The notes beneath the pieces are model-generated. The model was not told the origin of the DNA. It searched no databases and saw only the letters and a list, made by a program, of their open reading frames with translations. Shown here piece after piece: positions 9,136-19,002 of a stretch of DNA of 64,000 nucleotides. The translations under genes and the position numbers were made by a program. This stretch comes from JAAYCI01 sp047972265 (GTDB lineage Bacteria; Bacillota; Clostridia; Oscillospirales; Ruminococcaceae), in contig JBKEAM010000112.1 in the NCBI GenBank assembly GCA_047972265.1, positions 1 to 64,000 of the forward strand. Reading direction: 5' to 3'. Each line of letters opens with the position of its first letter. Position 1 is the stretch's first letter.

Positions 9136-10185
9136 TTAGGTAGATTGTTCCATTTTGCGGCGCATATTGTCTAGTTCTTCTATCTGGCCCATATCCGTCC
9201 ATCCGGCTTCGCTAATGGGGTATACACCCACCCGCCCGCCGTTTTGGCGGCACCGTTCTATAATATCGGTAAAATCCTGCCGTTTATCTTTTTCAATCAA
9301 AGCAAGCACAGAGGGGTTTACAATGTACATGCCAACATTTGTAAGCATGTTCATTTCGGGCTTTTCGCGCATGGCAACCAGTTGGCCATCCTCGCCGGTT
9401 TCTACCACGCCATAAGGGATGGTAAAGTGCTTCATTGCACACACCATGGTAATCTCGCTTTTCTTTTCGGTATGAAAACGCGCAATCCCGGCATAATCGG
9501 CATCAATTAACATATCACAGTTGGTTAAAAAGAAGGGCTGCTGAATGCTGTCTTCCAATAAAGAAAGCCCACCGCCTGTGCCCATGGGGATTTCTTCATC
9601 CACAAAATGCAGGTCATATTCTTTTTCTATATCAGCAAAATAGCTTTTAATCATGTTGCGTTTATAGTTTACAATCAGCGTAAAATCTTGGCAGCCCGCA
9701 TCGCGAAATTTATGGATGATATGCTCTAAAATAGGGTTTTCTCCAATGGGGATAAGCGGCTTTGGTAGTATTTTGGTATAAGGATACAAACGGCTGCCAA
9801 GGCCACCCGCCATAATAACAACCGGCATATCGCATTTATCGCGTTTGCTAAGCCCTGCCAAATCGCCTGCAAAAACCACATCGGCAATTTTGCCCTCTTC
9901 GTCAAGCAGGGGCAGTGCCTCTATACTGTTTTTTAAAATAAAACCACGCGCTTCGCTGCGGTTTGCTATTAAAAGGCTTTTGGGGCTGTAGTTGGCGGCC
10001 TCTTTTACAGGGGCCGATACATCTCCCCCGCGCAGGATAAACTTGCGCACATCACTATCGGTAAGCACCGCCTGCAACTGTCTTTGGGGCGCCACAAAGA
10101 CAATGCGGCAGCCGGTATCGTTTAGGCATTTCATCGCCTCTAACACCGATATTTCCTCACTGATGATCAAATCGTCCAAATTCAT
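9136..10185 (-). CDS. ptmE: CBS-domain sugar-1-phosphate nucleotidyltransferase (PtmE-like)
   Basis: A 349-residue protein. Residues 1-118 look like a CBS-domain pair; from about residue 120 a nucleotidyltransferase domain begins with IMAGGLGSRLYPYTKILPKP. In Campylobacter jejuni PtmE, which has the same CBS plus transferase layout, makes GDP-glucosamine for legionaminic acid, so a GDP-linked route is likely here. The ATG at 10185 is chosen because AGGAGG sits directly upstream; the frame extends 53 codons further without support and would overlap legC. The gene lies between legC and legI, transcribed together. The nucleotide specificity is inferred from the family, not shown. Confidence 0.82.
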   Translation of the reverse strand: MNLDDLIISEEISVLEAMKCLNDTGCRIVFVAPQRQLQAVLTDSDVRKFILRGGDVSAPVKEAANYSPKSLLIANRSEARGFILKNSIEALPLLDEEGKIADVVFAGDLAGLSKRDKCDMPVVIMAGGLGSRLYPYTKILPKPLIPIGENPILEHIIHKFRDAGCQDFTLIVNYKRNMIKSYFADIEKEYDLHFVDEEIPMGTGGGLSLLEDSIQQPFFLTNCDMLIDADYAGIARFHTEKKSEITMVCAMKHFTIPYGVVETGEDGQLVAMREKPEMNMLTNVGMYIVNPSVLALIEKDKRQDFTDIIERCRQNGGRVGVYPISEAGWTDMGQIEELDNMRRKMEQST

Positions 10186-10214
10186 GGGCGCCTCCTGTTT
10201 TGCATTGGCAATGC

Positions 10215-11381
10215 TTATTGGGCAAGGGATAAGATGGCCTGCGCCACCCTTTCCACCTGTTGTTTTGTAATATTGGTAGAGCAGGGGATATTTAAGATGC
10301 GCACACGGTAATCTTCTGCTTTTTCTGTTGCGTGTGCTTCGCATTTAACATAGGGCACTTGCTGATGAATAAGCCCCCAGATGGTGCGGGTTTGTATGCC
10401 CATTGTATGCAACCGCTTCATCAGCTCGTCGCGCTCCAGGGGGTAATTTTCGAGATACAGGCTATAGAACCAGTGGTTAGAACGAACCCCTTCGCGGAAA
10501 GGCAGGATGCGAAGGCCGTTTTTTCCATCCAACAGTTGTTTATACAGGTCATACATTTGCGTTTTATGCTCGATAAAGCCTTCCAACTGCTCCATTTGCG
10601 CCAAGCCCAAGGCAGCTTGCAGGTTGGTTAGCCGGTAGTTATACCCCACCTCATCGTGCAGATACTGCACTTCATCTGTTTTGGCCTGGGTAGAAAGGTG
10701 TTTTGTATGCAATGCCCAGTCGGGATGATTGGATACCACCATACCACCCGAGCCGGTTGTGATGATTTTGTTGCCGTTAAAGCTGTATACCCCTATATCA
10801 CCCAGGGTGCCGGCCATGCGGCCTTTCAATTCACCCTCGGTATAATAGGTGCCCAGTGCTTCGGTAGAATCTTCGACTACTTTTAAATGGTACTGTTTGG
10901 CAATGCTCAGCAGGCGGGTCATATCGGCCATATTCCCAAACACATGTACCAGCAACAGGGCTGCTACATGGGCACCTGTTTTTTTATTGTACAGCGCACC
11001 CTCGCGTACTTCGCATTGGTTGGCGCAAAAATCTTCTACCGCGGCGGGGTCGATGCACAAAGAATCATCGCAGCCGATAAAAACAGGGTTGGCAAAACAG
11101 TAGCGCACCGGGTTTACCGCCGCAATAAAAGTAAGTGTTGGCACAATTACTTCTTCGCCTGGCTTTACGCCCGCCGCCAGCAGCGCCAGGTGCAAGCCCG
11201 CAGTACCGCTGCAACAGGCAACTGCCGAGGGCATGCCGGTATATTCGGCCAGCTTTTCTTCAAACCCGCCTACCTTACTACCGCCGGTAGACACCCACTC
11301 GCTTACCACCGCATCGTTTACATACTCTTTTTCGTTGCCCGAAAAATTGGGCACAGAGAGAGGAATAAAAGAAGAATCCAT
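10215..11381 (-). CDS. legC: PLP-dependent sugar aminotransferase (LegC/DegT family)
   Basis: A 388-residue DegT/DnrJ/EryC1-family aminotransferase. It opens with IPLSVPNFSGNEKEYV, characteristic of the LegC subgroup, has SGTAGLHLALLA around residue 58, EDSTEALG with Asp171 for the PLP ring nitrogen, and the Schiff-base Lys205 in SFNGNKIITTG. It would transfer an amino group from glutamate to the 4-keto sugar made by LegB. GAAAGGC lies upstream of the ATG, and its own extended -10 promoter at 11429-11434 suggests that legC-ptmE-legI can be transcribed separately from the membrane genes upstream. Confidence 0.88.
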   Translation of the reverse strand: MDSSFIPLSVPNFSGNEKEYVNDAVVSEWVSTGGSKVGGFEEKLAEYTGMPSAVACCSGTAGLHLALLAAGVKPGEEVIVPTLTFIAAVNPVRYCFANPVFIGCDDSLCIDPAAVEDFCANQCEVREGALYNKKTGAHVAALLLVHVFGNMADMTRLLSIAKQYHLKVVEDSTEALGTYYTEGELKGRMAGTLGDIGVYSFNGNKIITTGSGGMVVSNHPDWALHTKHLSTQAKTDEVQYLHDEVGYNYRLTNLQAALGLAQMEQLEGFIEHKTQMYDLYKQLLDGKNGLRILPFREGVRSNHWFYSLYLENYPLERDELMKRLHTMGIQTRTIWGLIHQQVPYVKCEAHATEKAEDYRVRILNIPCSTNITKQQVERVAQAILSLAQ

Positions 11382-11428
11382 TTGTTTGCCTTTCTGCCGA
11401 CTCTTTTTTACGAGCCGTGCAATACCTT

Positions 11429-11434
11429 ATTATA
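11429..11434 (-). promoter_or_regulatory. Extended -10 promoter element for legC
   Basis: Minus-strand TATAAT preceded by TGA gives an extended -10. The -35 region is weak (about TTTAAT). A transcript would start near 11422, about 40 bases before the legC ATG. The rest of the 233-base gap up to 11614 holds no gene that I can support. Confidence 0.55.
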
Positions 11435-11614
11435 TCATTACCGGTACACAAATTAAAAGCGCACACGGCAGCAGTGGACACAGGTTAGCTTACGGGCAGC
11501 CGTTGTTATGCAAAAGAAAAACCAAGTTATCCATTACCGTTTTGTTTTGCAAAGGCTTTTACATGCCCTTTGCACATTTAGCCTTGCCCATCTATACAAG
11601 TATGCCGTTTAAAT

Positions 11615-12352
11615 TTACTCGGCACTTTGCTGCCTGTTTTTTTCTATTTCGGCCTCTTTTTCTCGCTGCCATTTGCGGCTGGTGATTTGAGCGTATACAT
11701 ACCAGCCTGCATCCAACAGCCAGCGCAACCCGGCCGTTAGCAGGGCAGGCAGCACCAAAAGCATTGTTAGCCCTGCCCACCCGGGATTATAGTAAGAAAG
11801 CCACGAGGCAGGCTGGTTGATTTGTATTTCTTCAAAGTCAACCGCAATTTCGCGGCTGGCAGGGTCTAGCCGAATGGCGGCAACCTGTGTTCTGGGCAGG
11901 GTAAACAGGTAGCTTCCGTCCTCTAGTATTACGGGGCGCACCCATTTGTGTTCTCCAAACAAAAAATTGCCCGCTTCATCCACTTCTCCGGGGGCTACAT
12001 AGTACAGCCCCACTTCGTATGGGTCATCGGCAACGCCATTTTTTGCATAGGTTGCTTTAAGGCGCACCGTGCGCACCTGCTGCCCACTTACATCCAAAAT
12101 CATCTGCGGGTCTTCACTTACAGAAAGATAGGTGCCACCCGGCTGGATTTCTAAATCGACAACCGAAAAGGCTTCGGGCTGCAACATTTGATTGCTTAAG
12201 GTACCGCTGTTGCGTGCCAAAACATCGGTTACCAAAAACACTGTGCATACTATGGCCCACACCAATACTACTGTCCCATAGCAAATGACAAACAGGGGCA
12301 GGCGAAACTTTTTTTTAGGCTGTACAAACTCTTCTTTTACATATCCTGTCAT
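11615..12352 (-). CDS. Two-TM protein with extracytoplasmic domain, partner of the upstream GT-C gene (module copy B)
   Basis: A 245-residue protein of unknown function. A basic N-terminus precedes a membrane span at about residues 18-42, then an extracytoplasmic domain of about 140 residues, a second span at about 195-215 and a charged cytoplasmic tail. The domain contains YLFTLPRTQVAAIRLDPAS, matching WYFDLPMNKLYALRLDPDS in the 14417-15088 protein, so the two are paralogues. The ATG overlaps the stop of the upstream polytopic protein as ATGA, so they are almost certainly made together. A role as accessory or glycan-binding subunit of the GT-C protein is inference. Confidence 0.75.
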   Translation of the reverse strand: MTGYVKEEFVQPKKKFRLPLFVICYGTVVLVWAIVCTVFLVTDVLARNSGTLSNQMLQPEAFSVVDLEIQPGGTYLSVSEDPQMILDVSGQQVRTVRLKATYAKNGVADDPYEVGLYYVAPGEVDEAGNFLFGEHKWVRPVILEDGSYLFTLPRTQVAAIRLDPASREIAVDFEEIQINQPASWLSYYNPGWAGLTMLLVLPALLTAGLRWLLDAGWYVYAQITSRKWQREKEAEIEKNRQQSAE

Positions 12353-14400
12353 ACGGCTGGCACCTCCATTTGCACCGGCTGTAAAACAACGCCGCCCGAT
12401 GCCTGCTGTACCTGATACAGCACCGTTTTGCTATTTTGCGCCTGGCTTAAGCCATCTGCAAACAGCTCTGCGTATGTATCTACAAACCATGGGCTTATGG
12501 TTTCGGCAAACAGATAGTCGCAGTTATTTTCTATCAGATAATCTGCCAGTTCCTGCGGTGTCATATAGCGTTTTACCGTTTTTCCCTCTGCCGTTAACAC
12601 CGGGTTACCCGCGTCATCGGTCTCTGCTGTTTCTAGGTTGCCCACACCGTCTCCATTGCCGTAATCTAAAATGGCCGGCATCATCCGGTAATGGTAATGG
12701 AACCAGTACTCTCCGCCAATGTCTCTTGTGGAGACAAAAAAGATGCGGCTATTGGTATCTTCTATTGCTTTAAGCACACTGTCTGCCAATTTTTGCTCGT
12801 TGCGCATATCCTGATAAAAATAATCGGAGTACCCAATAGCGCTGTTTTGCAGCGGCAGTACCATGCCTGTGCGCAATAACATAAGCAGCGCCAGTGCCAG
12901 CATACCCCCGCTGGCACGCCCGTGTACCCGCTCTTTACACGCTGCAATACCAAGGCAGGCAACACCCGATAAAAACCACCCCACAAGGTAGGGGTACACA
13001 TAGCGGTTATAGCTTACGGTATTAATGCCGTCTTCCCACTTCATAATAAGGCCATAGCTAAAGGTAAGCATTAGGTAATAGCCCGCAAAACCCGCGGCCA
13101 ATAGTACAAACAGTACGGCAAAACGTCTGCGCCAGTGTTTGTCTTTTGCCAGTAAAACCGCCAGCAGATATATAGCGGCAATAATTGCAATAACCACAAC
13201 AGCATTGCCCGCCATGGTAATTATGTTTTGAAAGTTGATTAAATTTTTCCACATTGCTTGGCGCACAATTGTAAACTGCTCTGTGGGTTGCTCTATGCCC
13301 AAAAGCATTGCAAAGCCTTTTACTGCCGCCTGCATGGGGCTTATATTGGTTTCTCCCGTTTGGCCTGTGGCTACACGTCTGCTTACCAGCACCGCTATAT
13401 AGCGTGTCCATATTACATAGGGCAGGGCCGCACAAAGTAAAAAGCCCCCGCCGCGCCAAAGCCGCCCCGGCATGGTATAGCTGCCAGTATAGGGGCGCAG
13501 TGCCAGTTTTTTAGACAGTGTTTCTTCCGCGGTGGGTTTTTGGGCAAAAAACAACAAATCTACCGCCATACAGCCCGCCGCCACCAGGGCAAAAACCAGC
13601 GTGTTTTCTTTTACAAGTGCCAATGCCGCAAGCAGTATGCCCACCGGCCACAGCCGCGCTTTTTGCCGCCGCAGCCCAAAATAAACCGCCAACACCCCGC
13701 CAAACAGCATACCGGAGGGCAAATCTCCGTAGGCAGAAAGCCAGCCCTTGGTATTAAGCAGGTAGGGCCGCTCGTAAACGGTAAAAAACCAAGGGGTTAG
13801 CAAACCTATAAAGGCAACCGGAACGGCTACCTTATATTGTTTTGCCTGTATATGCCCAAACAGCGCTGCAATGGCCGCAATAAACAACAGGGCATAGGCC
13901 GTGTAAGTGCGCCATTCGGCATAGGGGCCAATAAACTGAAACAGGTAAGAAAGCAAAGGCAGAGTAGGCACCTGTGTAACCGGCCACCACCAGCCCGCCG
14001 GGGCCGTTGTGTACATTTGCCCATACACCTTCATCTGTTTTACGCTGGTGCCCCACTGGCTAAACTCGTCCCACTCGCTTAACATGGGCTGCCGCAGGCC
14101 AAAATAAAGCACCACAAAAAAAGACGCCACCACAAAAAAGCCCAATGCCGGGTTTAAAAGAGTGCGCCAGCGTTTGTACCCTTTTTTATGTGCCAGTGCA
14201 AAGGCTAACAGCCCCGCGCAAATAACAAACCATGCCAAACTGCCAATATTTAAAATGCCAAGCATGCCAAATACGGCCGAAAATAAAGCCGATGCACACA
14301 AAGCCAGCAAGGGCGCAAACCCCGCCGGCACCCGCCCTTTTAAAACAAAAAAGACAGTTAATGCCAGTACCGCTGCAAACGCCGCCCATGTACCCGCCAT
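12349..14400 (-). CDS. Large GT-C-like polytopic membrane protein (module copy B)
   Basis: A 683-residue protein with about twelve hydrophobic spans and a C-terminal soluble domain from about residue 520. The first large loop has RQPMLSEWDEFSQWG (Asp111-Glu112), fitting the acidic motif of GT-C glycosyltransferases; a second feature is LVKENTLVFAL. The C-terminal part ends with a segment (ENNCDYLFAE, ELFADGL) that parallels the 15078-17078 protein, its tandem paralogue. Likely substrates are polyprenyl-linked sugars, but specificity is unknown. AAAGGGGGA precedes the start, 16 bases after the preceding gene, and the stop is fused to the next start by ATGA. Confidence 0.78.
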   Translation of the reverse strand: MAGTWAAFAAVLALTVFFVLKGRVPAGFAPLLALCASALFSAVFGMLGILNIGSLAWFVICAGLLAFALAHKKGYKRWRTLLNPALGFFVVASFFVVLYFGLRQPMLSEWDEFSQWGTSVKQMKVYGQMYTTAPAGWWWPVTQVPTLPLLSYLFQFIGPYAEWRTYTAYALLFIAAIAALFGHIQAKQYKVAVPVAFIGLLTPWFFTVYERPYLLNTKGWLSAYGDLPSGMLFGGVLAVYFGLRRQKARLWPVGILLAALALVKENTLVFALVAAGCMAVDLLFFAQKPTAEETLSKKLALRPYTGSYTMPGRLWRGGGFLLCAALPYVIWTRYIAVLVSRRVATGQTGETNISPMQAAVKGFAMLLGIEQPTEQFTIVRQAMWKNLINFQNIITMAGNAVVVIAIIAAIYLLAVLLAKDKHWRRRFAVLFVLLAAGFAGYYLMLTFSYGLIMKWEDGINTVSYNRYVYPYLVGWFLSGVACLGIAACKERVHGRASGGMLALALLMLLRTGMVLPLQNSAIGYSDYFYQDMRNEQKLADSVLKAIEDTNSRIFFVSTRDIGGEYWFHYHYRMMPAILDYGNGDGVGNLETAETDDAGNPVLTAEGKTVKRYMTPQELADYLIENNCDYLFAETISPWFVDTYAELFADGLSQAQNSKTVLYQVQQASGGVVLQPVQMEVPAV

Positions 14401-14416
14401 AAACCATCCCCCTTTC

Positions 14417-15088
14417 TTATTCTTCCAAAGGCTCTTCTTCTTTTTTGCCCTTAATTTCTTGTATCATATGCACTGCGGCAACACCTACCGCCGCCACAAA
14501 GGCCGGCAATGCAACCGCCGCCACAGCCGCCGTGCCGCCAAGGGCAAAATAGCTTGCCGCCGGGCGCTGCTGCAATGGCGTAAAAGAACCAAACTGCCAT
14601 ATTACGCCCCCGGCAGAATCGGGGTCTAACCGAAGCGCATACAGCTTATTCATCGGCAAATCGAAATACCAAGTGCCGTCCTGCATCTGTTTGGCCCACA
14701 GCTTTTTACTCTCGGTAAACGCTGGTTCTTCCCCCTGTTTTACCGGGGATGTTGTGTAATACAAAACCATTGAACCAATTGCTTTATTGGGGGTTGCCTG
14801 CACCGTAAGCCTGCTGGCATAGCCGCCATTTTTAAATTGATAAATAAGGTGAGGGTCACTGTCGGTAGAAACCATTTGGAACAATTGGGTGTTGCTTTGG
14901 TTTTCGCCGCGCTCTACCATACTGCCCCATTCAAAATCGGTTGCATGCAGTACCTGTGTTTGCCCGTTGCCGCTGTGCAGGGCATCTGCCGCCAGCCGCA
15001 TAAGCCCGGTGCCCAAGTACAATACAAGCGACACCGCATAGCAAACCAATACCACAACAGCCTGCCATTTTATCTTTTTACGCAACAT
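14417..15088 (-). CDS. Two-TM protein with extracytoplasmic domain, partner of the upstream GT-C gene (module copy A)
   Basis: A 223-residue protein with a membrane span at about residues 7-30, an extracytoplasmic domain and a second span at about 180-205, ending in a Lys/Glu-rich tail. It shares length, topology and the LRLDP-containing strand pattern with the 11615-12352 protein. The ATG at 15088 overlaps the end of the upstream gene and has AAGGAGG about eight bases before it; an upstream in-frame start at 15130 would lie deeper inside that gene. Function unknown; always-paired genes suggest a complex with the GT-C protein (inference). Confidence 0.73.
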   Translation of the reverse strand: MLRKKIKWQAVVVLVCYAVSLVLYLGTGLMRLAADALHSGNGQTQVLHATDFEWGSMVERGENQSNTQLFQMVSTDSDPHLIYQFKNGGYASRLTVQATPNKAIGSMVLYYTTSPVKQGEEPAFTESKKLWAKQMQDGTWYFDLPMNKLYALRLDPDSAGGVIWQFGSFTPLQQRPAASYFALGGTAAVAAVALPAFVAAVGVAAVHMIQEIKGKKEEEPLEE

Positions 15089-17078
15089 CCTGCTGCACCT
15101 CCTTTGGGGCCACCAAAGTAAGCTGACCATCCTGCCAGCTTAGGGCATAGTAACGCAGGCCGCCCTCGGCGTAAACGCCATCACCAGACCAATCGGGCAA
15201 GCCGTCTTCTGCCAATGGGCGCAGCATTTGCAGTGTGTAGGTATCGGTTATATCCAGCAAAATATGGGTACAGCCCGTGCTGTGCAAAAACTCTTCTAAT
15301 TCTTTTGAGGTTGTTGGCACCTTTTCCACATAGGCGCTGTCCTCTCCGGGGGGAATCAAAGCCGCCGCTGTGGTGCCGTTGGGGCGGTCTTTTCCGCCGT
15401 ACAAATATTCCAACTCGGCGGGTAACTCGTACGCAAAGAGATAAAACCGAAATGCATCGTCTCCCTGAGAAAGCAGGTAGACCTTATCTTGCGGGCGCAT
15501 ACCCTGCTGCATTACTGTTTGCGCCACCTGCTGTACGTTTATCCGCGCTGTATATACCGAGGGGCTTACGCTTGCAAAGTTGGCGGCGGGGTCTACCTTA
15601 ACCACACACAGCCCCAGCAAAGCGCAGGCCAGCAGTATACTGCCGCCCCTTGCCACCAGTGCCTTGCGCCCCGCTTTTATACCCGCGGCAGCCAGCAAAA
15701 CCAGTGCCAGCATTAACCAGCCAAACCAATAGGGGTAAATATAGCGATCGTAATCTTTTAAAATTTGCGCTTCTCCACCCTGCAAAATATAGGTGTACAC
15801 AAATACATTAAAAATATAAAAAACGCCAAACCCTGCCGCCATACCTGCGGTGCAAACCACCACCCTGCGGCGGGCTTCTCCTTTTTGAGACAGTACAAAC
15901 GCCAATGCAGAAATAACCAAAATAAGGATGAGCATGCTAAACCCGCTGCCCAACATCCACACCGGGCGTTTAAAAAACGCATCGATCATTTGCCCTAGCT
16001 GATGGCTGAAAAACTCGTCTTTACGCACGCCAAATAAGGCCATAATGCCTTGCAGCATCATTTCTACCATGCTGTAAGACTGGCCGCCCGCACCGATATT
16101 GCCCCTGTCTATATCCACTGTTTTAAGGTATAGCCACCACGAAAAGAAGGAAGCCAAAATAGCCAAAAGCCCCAAAAGGATGGATGCGACAGACGCTTTC
16201 CACCGGCGAAGAGGGCCAAAGCCCAGTGTTTTACGCTCGCAAAATACAATGTCTAGGCAGGCAACCACCCAAGCCACCAAAGCAAGGGCAAGGCCGATAT
16301 CTTTTACTGCGGTAAGCGCCGCCAAAACGATAGAGAAAGGGATAAGCAGCCGCGCGCCTTTTTTGCCACCCGCAAAATACAAGCACAGCGCACCGCCAAA
16401 TAGCGCGGCAAGGCTGCCATCTGCCATGGTAGAAAGATAGCTGTAGCTGATGCCGCTTGGGCGGGTGGCCTCAAATAAAAACGGAAACGCCACCAAGGTA
16501 AACAGCATAATTACCGCTGCGGTACGGCGTTTATCCAACAGGGCGCTGGCCGCCGAAAACGCCGCCATATAAATAAAGGTGTAGGAGGCAATAAAGGCAT
16601 ACTCACGAAAAGAAGAAAAGAAAAACTGTGTCATATAACTAAACACAATGAGCCCCGGCGGGTAGGAGGTAGCCCCAATATTGCCTCTGGCAATTGTATA
16701 CAGTTGGTTTTCGTTTACCGTTATTTTGCCCGCTATGCCCCAAAACGTAAATTCGTCCCACTGGGTAAGCATGGGCCTTGTAACACAAAACAGTACCGCA
16801 AAAGCAAGCCCCGCCAGCAAAAAGAAGATAAGCCCCGGGGTAAACAGCTTATATATGGCGCGCCGCTCTTTATATACAACAAAGCCAAGCGCCAATGCGG
16901 CAGCCACATACCAAATCCACCCAAACAAGGGCAGCATATTTACCATGCCGCCCAACATAAACCATATAATAGCGGCCGAAATTACCGTTAAAGGCATTAA
17001 AGCCGAAGAGTACCGCAGCCAACGTGCAAAAAACAGGCTAAACACCCCTATAGAAATAAGCGCTAAAACCAAGCTCAT
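15078..17078 (-). CDS. Large GT-C-like polytopic membrane protein (module copy A)
   Basis: A 666-residue protein with about twelve hydrophobic spans and a C-terminal soluble region. TRPMLTQWDEFTFWG (Asp108-Glu109) matches the same motif in the 12349-14400 protein, as do AAVKDIG against ALVKENT and the C-terminal CTHILLDI/PLAEDGL segments. The start at 17078 is set by AAGGAGG upstream; a longer frame begins at 17153 without support. Family knowledge (GT-C fold) suggests transfer of a lipid-linked sugar outside the membrane. Overlap with the downstream small gene implies coupled translation. Donor and acceptor are not predictable. Confidence 0.78.
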   Translation of the reverse strand: MSLVLALISIGVFSLFFARWLRYSSALMPLTVISAAIIWFMLGGMVNMLPLFGWIWYVAAALALGFVVYKERRAIYKLFTPGLIFFLLAGLAFAVLFCVTRPMLTQWDEFTFWGIAGKITVNENQLYTIARGNIGATSYPPGLIVFSYMTQFFFSSFREYAFIASYTFIYMAAFSAASALLDKRRTAAVIMLFTLVAFPFLFEATRPSGISYSYLSTMADGSLAALFGGALCLYFAGGKKGARLLIPFSIVLAALTAVKDIGLALALVAWVVACLDIVFCERKTLGFGPLRRWKASVASILLGLLAILASFFSWWLYLKTVDIDRGNIGAGGQSYSMVEMMLQGIMALFGVRKDEFFSHQLGQMIDAFFKRPVWMLGSGFSMLILILVISALAFVLSQKGEARRRVVVCTAGMAAGFGVFYIFNVFVYTYILQGGEAQILKDYDRYIYPYWFGWLMLALVLLAAAGIKAGRKALVARGGSILLACALLGLCVVKVDPAANFASVSPSVYTARINVQQVAQTVMQQGMRPQDKVYLLSQGDDAFRFYLFAYELPAELEYLYGGKDRPNGTTAAALIPPGEDSAYVEKVPTTSKELEEFLHSTGCTHILLDITDTYTLQMLRPLAEDGLPDWSGDGVYAEGGLRYYALSWQDGQLTLVAPKEVQQDVA

Positions 17079-17244
17079 TTGCGGCACCTCCTTACTTGTG
17101 TTTTTATCCTCTGTACAATCAACAAACTTTGTGGTTATGGCAGGCCAGGGCATAACGCGGCGCTTGCACGGCCAAACTGTATTTATAAATGGCCTTATTT
17201 ACAAAGAGTGCCCTTGTGCAAACCAATGCATATACCTGCACTGG

Positions 17245-18918
17245 TTAGCACGCAGGGATAAGATTTACCCAGCCGAGCATATTGACAAGCTTGTGAGACC
17301 CCTCTAATGTAGGGAACCATTGCCCCACAAAATAACTTTGAAAAATGCACACTACCGCCACCAGCGCAACTCCTGCCGCAATCCACAGGGTGATACTTTC
17401 GGTGCGTACCATACTACCACCTTTATTGTCCGCAAGGCGGGGACGCACTGCCTTACCCAGCAGGATGCTGCCCAGCATAAACAGCAGCAAAAAGGCCGGC
17501 AAAAAGTACCGTGGCTGCAAATGGGTAACCATCATGCCGCCAACCCCCACCTGCATAACATAAATACCCGCCATTACCGCACCACCGTACAAAAGCGCCA
17601 TTAGCCCAAGACCCACAGCACCGCCTGCGCGGGTATCGTCTTTTTGCTGTATACCCAGCGCCGAAGCCGAGCCCATAGAAAGCAGCCCAAGCCCGCTGAT
17701 GAGCGGAATGCTTAAATCCATCCAGCCAAAGGTGCCTGTTTTAAACAAAAAGCCATCCTCTTGGTACAGGGTAAGCACCACACGGGATAAAAAAGCAAAG
17801 GGATTTTTTATAATGCCCAGCAATTGCGCCTTGGGGTCTGCATCGCCGTTGCCCCGTGGGAACTCGGCCGGGTTATACCCCACCCGCAAAAAACCGGCAT
17901 CTATATAATTAGATCCTACAAACCATATTAGTAATGCCGCCGCGGCAATGCCCGCCGTACACAGCCAGGGGTTCCACTTGGTGCGCCACCGTGCTTTGGG
18001 CACCAACAAAAGTGAGGCCGCCAGCACAATGTTGTTTTGTTTAAGGTAGGTGGCAAGTACCACAGCTACCCCAAACAGCACCACATCCCGGGTATAAATT
18101 TCTGCCTTACAAAAATAACTTAGGGCTAAAAAGCACAGCGCAAGCATGGTTGCATCGTAAGAGCAGGAAGCCGCCATGTATAAAGAGATGGGCAGTAGGG
18201 CAAGCGCTATAAATACCCCCCTGTATTTGCTGCAATTTTTAAAGGTGATATAGCTGATAAAAGCATACAAGGCCAAATTGGCTATGCGCCCGGCATACAG
18301 TATGCCCAAGGCCGAAAATCCCAGCCCCCGCGCTATGGCCATTAGGGCCGCCTGCGGCAAAAACGGAAAAAGCAAAAAGTGGATAACGTCCTTTTCTGAA
18401 TACGGTGTAACCTGCGTTTCGCTTTCAACTTTTTGCTGATAGCTTGCGATGTGGGCGGGAGTTAGCTCTGTTTCTTCACCCCCGTAGCGCAGCTCGTGGT
18501 TCATATTTGCGGGGAATTCCTGCACCAACAGGGTTACGTCCTGCGGATAGGTACGGCTTGCATCATAATTAAAATGCCCCTGAGAAATAGAATAGGCACG
18601 CAAAAAATGAAGCCCCTCATCCGGTACCTGCAGCGGTGCCGTTGCAAAAACAAAAATAAGCCCCAGCGCAAACACGCACAGGGCCGCTTTGGCGCTGATG
18701 GTTTTTACAAACCTGCTGATTAAAAAAAATGCCAGATACAGCACACTAGCCACAAGGGCAAGCCCCCCGGCAAACGGCAACATTGGCAGTTGTGTAAGAT
18801 AAAAGGCAATGCGCCAATAGTAGGCCAGCATACCCGCCGCCGCCAAAACTGCCACGTAGCCAATGGCCCACGGCAACCACCGGGGCAGTTTGTTTTTAAC
18901 TGCTGTTTGCTGTTCCAT
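17245..18918 (-). CDS. DUF2142-family polytopic membrane protein
   Basis: A 557-residue protein with about twelve hydrophobic spans. The first extracytoplasmic loop carries VPDEGLHFLRAYSISQGHF, the hallmark of the DUF2142 family, a GT-C-like group found in cell-surface polysaccharide loci. A further match is LLPISLYMAASCSYDATM, with the S-Y-D motif seen in this family. The ATG at 18918 follows GAGAGG; a TTG at 18930 is an unlikely alternative. It lies between legB and the two GT-C/two-TM modules in the same direction, so it probably belongs to the same surface glycan pathway. Exact reaction unknown. Confidence 0.8.
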   Translation of the reverse strand: MEQQTAVKNKLPRWLPWAIGYVAVLAAAGMLAYYWRIAFYLTQLPMLPFAGGLALVASVLYLAFFLISRFVKTISAKAALCVFALGLIFVFATAPLQVPDEGLHFLRAYSISQGHFNYDASRTYPQDVTLLVQEFPANMNHELRYGGEETELTPAHIASYQQKVESETQVTPYSEKDVIHFLLFPFLPQAALMAIARGLGFSALGILYAGRIANLALYAFISYITFKNCSKYRGVFIALALLPISLYMAASCSYDATMLALCFLALSYFCKAEIYTRDVVLFGVAVVLATYLKQNNIVLAASLLLVPKARWRTKWNPWLCTAGIAAAALLIWFVGSNYIDAGFLRVGYNPAEFPRGNGDADPKAQLLGIIKNPFAFLSRVVLTLYQEDGFLFKTGTFGWMDLSIPLISGLGLLSMGSASALGIQQKDDTRAGGAVGLGLMALLYGGAVMAGIYVMQVGVGGMMVTHLQPRYFLPAFLLLFMLGSILLGKAVRPRLADNKGGSMVRTESITLWIAAGVALVAVVCIFQSYFVGQWFPTLEGSHKLVNMLGWVNLIPAC

Positions 18919-19002
18919 AGCACCTCTCAAAGCATTGTGCCGCGGGGATACCGCGGCATGCTGTTGCTTTTTTGCGTTTCTATTCCTGCCTCTGGCAGGG
19001 TT

